Assembly: GCF_018388445.1 (NCBI RefSeq)
Contig: NZ_CP074405.1
Location: 1,612,001-1,676,000 of the forward strand
Origin: Cellulomonas wangleii
Lineage (GTDB): Bacteria > Actinomycetota > Actinomycetes > Actinomycetales > Cellulomonadaceae
Direction: 5' to 3'
Length of the DNA: 64,000 nt
The position numbers and the translations under genes are program-made. The notes under the pieces were generated by a model, which was given only the letters and a program-made list of their open reading frames with translations, did no database searches and was not told the DNA's origin. This document shows, one piece after another, positions 59,736 through 64,000 of the stretch (position 1 is the stretch's first letter; each line of letters starts with the position of its first letter).

Positions 59736-60329
59736 GTGGTCTCCGACGCTCCCTCCGCCTGGAACGCGGCCAACGTCGTCACCGTGCTGCGCATCGCCGT
59801 TGTCCCGCTCTTCGCCGTGGCGTTGCTGGCCGACGGCGGTCACACCGTCGGTGGCCGGCTGCTGGCCACGGGGCTCTTCGTCCTCGCCGCCGCGTCGGAT
59901 CGGCTCGACGGCTGGCTCGCGCGCCGCTCCGGCCAGGTGACCGACCTCGGCAAGATGCTCGACCCGATCGCGGACAAGCTGCTCATCGGCAGCGCACTGG
60001 TGCTGCTGTCGTGGTTGGGGGACCTCTGGTGGTGGGTCACCGTGCTGGTCCTGGTGCGTGAGCTCGGCATCACCGTCATGCGGTTCTTCCTGCTGCGGTA
60101 CGTCGTGCTGCCGGCCTCCCGCGGCGGCAAGCTCAAGACGGTCCTGCAGGCCGTGGCGATCTCGCTGTACCTGCTCCCGCTGGACCACCTGCCGGCGTTC
60201 GTCGGGGTGCCGGCCGCGGTCGTCATGGCCGCCGCCGTCCTGGTCACGGTGCTCACCGGGCTCGACTACGTGCGGGACGCCGCCCGCATCCGGCGCGCAG
60301 CCGGCCTGCCGCCGGCGGCAGGGCTGTGA
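59736..60329 (+). CDS. pgsA: CDP-diacylglycerol-glycerol-3-phosphate 3-phosphatidyltransferase
   Basis: Makes phosphatidylglycerol phosphate from CDP-DAG and glycerol 3-phosphate. The CDP-alcohol phosphotransferase motif D-x2-DG-x2-AR-x8-G-x3-D-x3-D is complete in DRLDGWLARR through LGKMLDPIADK (residues about 53-79). The 197-residue protein has about five or six helices. It starts the pgsA-cinA-clgR series seen in other actinobacteria; its stop overlaps the cinA start by four bases. Confidence 0.93.
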   Translation: MVSDAPSAWNAANVVTVLRIAVVPLFAVALLADGGHTVGGRLLATGLFVLAAASDRLDGWLARRSGQVTDLGKMLDPIADKLLIGSALVLLSWLGDLWWWVTVLVLVRELGITVMRFFLLRYVVLPASRGGKLKTVLQAVAISLYLLPLDHLPAFVGVPAAVVMAAAVLVTVLTGLDYVRDAARIRRAAGLPPAAGL

Positions 60330-60796
60330 GTGCCGCGCCGGCCGCCGTCCTCGACGCCGCGGCACGGCGCGGGTGGTCGCTGGCCGTCGCGGAGTCGCTC
60401 ACCGGTGGTCTGGTGACGGCCACGCTCGTGGACGTGCCGGGCGCCTCACGCGTCCTGCGTGGGGGCGTGGTCGCGTACGCCACCGAGCTCAAGGCGAGCG
60501 TCCTGGGGGTCGACGCGGCCCTGCTCGCGGCGCGCGGTGCGGTGGATCCCGAGGTGGCGGTCGCGATGGCGGCGGGGGTACGGCAGCGCCTCGGCGCGGA
60601 CGTGGGCCTGGCGACCACGGGCGTGGCGGGGCCCGACCAGCAGGACGGCCACGCACCGGGCACGGTGCACGTCGCGGTGGTCACCCCCGAGGCACGCCAC
60701 GTGCGCAGCCTGGACCTGCCGGGCGACCGCCGGGACGTCCGCGCCGCGGCCTGCGCCGCTGTGCTGAGCCTCGCTGCGCAGGTGCTCGGCCCCTGA
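60326..60796 (+). CDS. CinA C-terminal domain protein (nicotinamide-nucleotide amidase)
   Basis: A 156-residue stand-alone CinA C-terminal (PncC-type) domain that hydrolyses NMN to nicotinate mononucleotide in recycling of the pyridine ring. SLAVAESLTGGLVTATLVDV, GGVVAYATELKASVLGV and ATTGVAGPDQQDGHAPGTVH are the family motifs. The N-terminal MoaB-like half of full-length CinA is absent. The GTG start at 60326 overlaps the pgsA stop. Confidence 0.93.
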   Translation: MSAAPAAVLDAAARRGWSLAVAESLTGGLVTATLVDVPGASRVLRGGVVAYATELKASVLGVDAALLAARGAVDPEVAVAMAAGVRQRLGADVGLATTGVAGPDQQDGHAPGTVHVAVVTPEARHVRSLDLPGDRRDVRAAACAAVLSLAAQVLGP

Positions 60797-60802
60797 CCGT
60801 GG

Positions 60803-60821
60803 GAGGTCACCCCGTGACCTC
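60803..60821 (+). terminator. Stem-loop after cinA
   Basis: GAGGTCAC pairs with GTGACCTC (8 bp) around CCC, seven bases after the cinA stop. Confidence 0.6.
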
Positions 60822-60949
60822 ACCCCCATCGCCTCACCGGCGCCGGGAACACGCCGGAGGGGCGTCGCGTTGGGGGGGATATGACGAGCACCCGGCCGCC
60901 CCTGCGAGGCACGAACGCACGCGTGGGCGGTGCGCGGTACGGTGGACGT

Positions 60950-60971
60950 CTCCCGGCTTCTCGGCCGGGAG
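60950..60971 (+). promoter_or_regulatory. Stem-loop upstream of clgR
   Basis: CTCCCGGC pairs with GCCGGGAG (8 bp) around a six-base loop, 75 nt before the clgR ATG and just after a TACGGT hexamer (60939-60944). It may lie at the 5' end of the clgR mRNA. Confidence 0.35.
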
Positions 60972-61045
60972 CGTCAAGTGCGACGGCCCCGCGTGGGGCG
61001 GGCCCGTCGGAGAACCGGGGACACGACGTGAGGGGAGGAGCCCAG

Positions 61046-61408
61046 ATGGTCGTCCTGCGACGAGAGATCGGCGACGTCCTGCGGGACGCGCGCCAGCGCC
61101 AGGGCCGCACCCTGCGTGAGGTCTCCTCGGCCGCCCGCGTCTCGCTGGGGTACCTCAGCGAGGTCGAGCGCGGGCAGAAGGAGGCGTCGTCGGAGCTGCT
61201 GAGCAGCATCTGCGACGCGCTCGACGTACCGCTCTCCCTCGTGCTGCGCGAGGTCAGCGACCGTGTCGCCGTGGCGGAGGGTCTGCTGATCCCCGACACC
61301 GTGCCGGCGGACCTGACGGCCTGCGCGGGCGTCGGCGGTACCGAGCGAGCGCTCGGCGGCGACGCCGGGTGGGCGATGCCGCGCTCGGAGCTCGCGCCCG
61401 TCGGCTGA
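61046..61408 (+). CDS. clgR: XRE-family transcriptional regulator, ClgR type
   Basis: A 120-residue regulator with the ClgR helix-turn-helix: [20 protein letters not shown], then [20 protein letters not shown] and [20 protein letters not shown]. In Streptomyces, Corynebacterium and Mycobacterium ClgR activates clp protease and other stress genes and is itself degraded by Clp. The last residues are Ala/Val-type, as in Clp-degraded ClgR. ATG 61046 follows GGGGAGGAG; GTG 61028 is the alternative. Confidence 0.92.
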   Translation: MVVLRREIGDVLRDARQRQGRTLREVSSAARVSLGYLSEVERGQKEASSELLSSICDALDVPLSLVLREVSDRVAVAEGLLIPDTVPADLTACAGVGGTERALGGDAGWAMPRSELAPVG

Positions 61409-61483
61409 GCCGGCACCCGTCCCGCGCGTCGCCGAGGCGGCGCGCGGTCCGCATGCGAGACGCCCGAAGGCGGAGGTCCGCGG

Positions 61484-62305
61484 TCAGGGACGACCGCGCA
61501 CCTGGCACCCCGGGCACCAGTAGACCTGCCGCTGCGTGGGCTGCTCGCCCACGTCCCCGCGCGCGACGCGCGCACCGCACCGCAGGCACGTGCGACCCTG
61601 CCGGCCGTAGACGGCCGCTGTGGGCCTGCCCTGCGCGACCGAGGCCCGCAGCAGCGCCCGGGCCGCGCGCAGCACCTCGTCGGCGTCCGTCACCTCCGAC
61701 GCCGGGGCCCAGGGCCACCACCCCCGCGCGAACAGCGCCTCGGCGGTGAAGATCGTGCCGATGCCGACCACGACCCGCTGGTCGAGCAGGACCTCCGCGA
61801 CGGGCCGGGCACCCTGAGCCGCCCAGCGGCGCAGCGCCTCCTCGATCCCCGGGGTGGGCAGGTCCAGCACCGGTGGTCCCGCCCACGGGACGCCCGGCGT
61901 GGTGTCGAAGTCGCCGTCGAGGACGTCGGGGCCGAGGTGCGCGAGCAGCGTTCGCTCCGTGCTCGTGGGAACCACGTCGAGCATGCCGAGGTGGTGGCCC
62001 ACCGCCGTCCAGCGCTCGTCACCCAGGACGGCCCGGACGTCGGGCGCGCGGGCACCCGCGCGCGGCCCGCCCGTGGGGACGATGCGCCATGTCCCGTCCA
62101 TGCGCAGGTGCGTGTGCAGGGTGCGGCCGTCGTCGAAGCGGGTGAGCAGGTGCTTGCCGTACGGCCGCGTGCCGAGCACGGTGCGGCCGACCAGGTCGAC
62201 CGCCGCCGCGGTGGGCCAGCGCAGGTCGGCCCGGAGCAGGCGACGGCCGGCCAGCGCCCGGTCCAGGTGCGCGGCGGTGCGCCGCAGCACGTCACCCTCG
62301 GGCAC
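61484..62305 (-). CDS. nei: Endonuclease VIII-type DNA glycosylase (Nei)
   Basis: A 273-residue Fpg/Nei-family repair enzyme. MPEGDVLRRTAAHLDRALAG gives catalytic Pro2 and Glu3, YGKHLL the conserved lysine, RVVVGIGTIFTAEALFARGW the H2TH region, and the zinc finger uses CLRCG and WCPGC. The MPEGD start marks the Nei rather than Fpg branch. GTG 62305 lies 18 bases after the lhr stop, so the two form an operon, as do lhr and nei in M. tuberculosis. Confidence 0.92.
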   Translation of the reverse strand: MPEGDVLRRTAAHLDRALAGRRLLRADLRWPTAAAVDLVGRTVLGTRPYGKHLLTRFDDGRTLHTHLRMDGTWRIVPTGGPRAGARAPDVRAVLGDERWTAVGHHLGMLDVVPTSTERTLLAHLGPDVLDGDFDTTPGVPWAGPPVLDLPTPGIEEALRRWAAQGARPVAEVLLDQRVVVGIGTIFTAEALFARGWWPWAPASEVTDADEVLRAARALLRASVAQGRPTAAVYGRQGRTCLRCGARVARGDVGEQPTQRQVYWCPGCQVRGRP

Positions 62306-62323
62306 GGCGTCCTCCGCGGGCCC

Positions 62324-64000
62324 TCACGGGACCTGCAGGCGCAGGCCGCGCGGTGTGGTGACGAACCCGGCCGCCGTCAGGGCGGTGACCGCGGGGGAGC
62401 GCAGCACCTCGGCGGACAGGACGGGCGACCCGTCGATGCGCTCGACGGTCAGCCGGCCCGTGCGTCGGTCGCGGGCCGTCGTGACGAGCGCCTGCGCGGC
62501 CGCGGCGAGGATCGTGGCGTCGTCGGTGAAGGTCAGCAGGGTGCGCCCGCCGCGCTCGAGGTAGAGCGTGAGCGCCCCGTCCACCAGGGCGACGAGCGCG
62601 CCCGCCTTGCGGCCCGGTCGGTGGCCGGTCGCGTCGCGCCCCGGCGGCGCGTCGGGCCAGGCCAGCGCGGCGCCGTACGGGTTGGCGGGGTCCGTCGCGG
62701 CCAGCACCACGGACCACGGCGGCTCCTGCCGCGAGGCGGGGCTCCCCGCACCGGGTGACCAGGTGCCCGGCCCGGCAGGGCCACCCCAGGCGGGCGGGGC
62801 GACGTCCTGCCACGGGAGCGTCGGCCCGGCGGGGCCGGCGTCGCGGCGGTCGGCCGCCTGCTCACGGGCCCGGTCGACGACCTCCGCGTCGGTGCGCAGC
62901 CTGTCGACCGCCCCGGGCAGCGCGAACTGCGACCCACCCAGCCGCTCGACGAAGTACCCGCGACGGACCTGGCCCGCCTGCTCGAGCGCGGTCAGCACGC
63001 GGTACACCGCGGCGAACCGGCCGCCGATGCCCTCGGCGGGTGCGACGGCACGCGTCAGCACCCCGTGCCGGTCCAGCAGCTGGGCCGCCAGGGCGTGCGC
63101 GCGCACCGTCGCGTCCGGTTCCCGGGCGGGTAGCAGCGACCACCGCCCGGCGCCGGGCCCGGAGGTCGGTCCCGCCGTGCGCGGGACGGTCCCGGTCGGG
63201 CCCACGCCGAGCCGGCCACCGGCGCGCAGGCCGAGGCGTGGCCGCACCGGCCGCCCGCGTGCAGGCGCGGGGCGCGTGCGGTGCGCGGTGGACCCGCCGG
63301 CGAGCCACGCACGCAGCGGTCCCAGGCCGTCGTTGGTGACGCGGCCCGCCCACACCAGGTCCCACAGCGCGGTCAGGACGCCGGCGGTGTCCGGCGGCGC
63401 GTCCTCGTCCAGCCACTGCGCCGCCACCCGCTCGACGATCGCGGCGAGGAACCAGGCACCGCCGCCCTCGAGCGCCGCGAGCACCGCGCGGTGCACGCGG
63501 TCGGTCGCCGGGGCGTCCGGGTCGTCGAGGTCGGGCACCGGGGCCAGGGTGAGGTCCGCGACCGCCGTGGGGTGCAGCGAGACGAGCCCGTCGTGCCCGG
63601 CCAGCGGCGCGTGCCCGGCCCAGAGCACCTCACCCGCGGCCGTCAGCTCGTCGAGCATCGCGGGCACGTAGTCGGGCACCCGCGCCGGCAGCACGTGGGT
63701 CTCCAGCGCCGACGCGGGCACGGCGAAGCCGGCTAGCTGCTCGACGGCACGGGCCACCGCGTCGACGCCGCGCAGCCCCGAGGGTCGCCGCCCGACGGCC
63801 TGGACGCCCTGCCACTGCGGGAGGAAGACGCCCAGTGCCTGCGGGTCGACCGGCTCCACCTGGGCGCGCAGCGCCGCGAGCGAGCGCTGGCGCAGCCGGC
63901 GCAGCACCTCGGCGTCGCAGAACTCGTCACCGGTCCCGCCCAGCACGTCGGGACGCAGCCGGCCCTGCACCAGGACGCCCGACGCCTCGAGCCGTCGCAG
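62324..64000 (-). CDS. lhr: Lhr-family ATP-dependent DNA helicase, C-terminal part (N-terminus outside window)
   Basis: About 559 C-terminal residues of a large Lhr helicase; the reading frame continues past the window edge (RRLEASGVLVQGRLRP). What is visible is the Lhr C-terminal winged-helix and accessory region: LRRLRQRSLAALRAQVEPVD, FLPQWQGV, YVPAMLDELTAAGEVLWAG, GRWSLLP, LLDRHGVLTRAVAPAEGIGG and RRGYFVERLGGSQFALPGAV, ending with the core C-terminal domain. The SF2 helicase motifs lie outside. Long-Lhr enzymes unwind 3'-tailed DNA and are induced by damage in mycobacteria. Confidence 0.9.
   Translation of the reverse strand: MRRLEASGVLVQGRLRPDVLGGTGDEFCDAEVLRRLRQRSLAALRAQVEPVDPQALGVFLPQWQGVQAVGRRPSGLRGVDAVARAVEQLAGFAVPASALETHVLPARVPDYVPAMLDELTAAGEVLWAGHAPLAGHDGLVSLHPTAVADLTLAPVPDLDDPDAPATDRVHRAVLAALEGGGAWFLAAIVERVAAQWLDEDAPPDTAGVLTALWDLVWAGRVTNDGLGPLRAWLAGGSTAHRTRPAPARGRPVRPRLGLRAGGRLGVGPTGTVPRTAGPTSGPGAGRWSLLPAREPDATVRAHALAAQLLDRHGVLTRAVAPAEGIGGRFAAVYRVLTALEQAGQVRRGYFVERLGGSQFALPGAVDRLRTDAEVVDRAREQAADRRDAGPAGPTLPWQDVAPPAWGGPAGPGTWSPGAGSPASRQEPPWSVVLAATDPANPYGAALAWPDAPPGRDATGHRPGRKAGALVALVDGALTLYLERGGRTLLTFTDDATILAAAAQALVTTARDRRTGRLTVERIDGSPVLSAEVLRSPAVTALTAAGFVTTPRGLRLQVP

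Overview
The window is a gene-dense, very GC-rich stretch of an actinobacterial chromosome, most likely from Cellulomonas or a close relative. Three things point there: the GC-saturated third codon positions, the many GTG starts, and an 1,098-residue secreted cellulase with the CBM4-CBM4-GH9-Ig-Ig layout of Cellulomonas fimi endoglucanase C (CenC). No tRNA, rRNA, insertion sequence, prophage or CRISPR array was found.

The backbone is the conserved actinobacterial housekeeping series: M23 peptidase (partial, reverse) / rpsB-tsf-pyrH-frr-cdsA-rlmN-divIVA-like-dxr / rip1(rseP)-ispG-GNAT / proS / rimP-nusA-ylxR-infB-rbfA-truB / ribF-rpsO-pnp-M16 peptidase / dapB / thyA-dfrA-dapA-RNase J / ftsK / pgsA-cinA-clgR / nei-lhr. 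This order matches, from memory, the corresponding part of the Mycobacterium tuberculosis chromosome (rpsB down to clgR). Genes that interrupt the series can therefore be read as lineage-specific insertions.

The insertions are: (1) 8.5-17.7 kb, a polyamine uptake and breakdown block (Lrp-type regulator, class-III aminotransferase, FAD oxidoreductase, aldehyde dehydrogenase, PotDABC-like ABC transporter) placed between dxr and rip1; (2) an Fpg-type glycosylase at 21.5 kb; (3) a DUF4439-like lipoprotein at 24.4 kb; (4) the cenC-type cellulase between truB and ribF; (5) an AraC-type regulator at 41.4 kb; (6) a GNAT, an AzlCD exporter and a succinate-semialdehyde dehydrogenase at 43.6-46.8 kb; (7) a winged-helix protein plus a TetR / small membrane protein pair at 50.9-53.3 kb; (8) a PAS-GGDEF-EAL protein and a CapA-like protein at 56-59.6 kb. 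Islands 1 and 6 together can encode most of a putrescine -> GABA -> succinate route.

Regulatory signals are plentiful. Many single genes have a TANNNT-type -10 hexamer 6-8 bases before the start codon and no Shine-Dalgarno, which predicts leaderless mRNAs. Perfect GC stems of 13-19 bp lie after tsf, proS, rbfA, cenC, rpsO and the RNase J gene. Other signals are a CebR/CelR-like box before the cellulase, tandem 13-bp operators between tetR and its divergent membrane gene, a repeated CGACGGAT motif in the polyamine block, a leaderless 12-codon ORF overlapping the truB start, and a chain of overlapping mini-ORFs between ylxR and infB. I did not find a clearly new multi-gene system. The most novel-looking items are these small regulatory arrangements and the TetR / four-helix membrane protein module.
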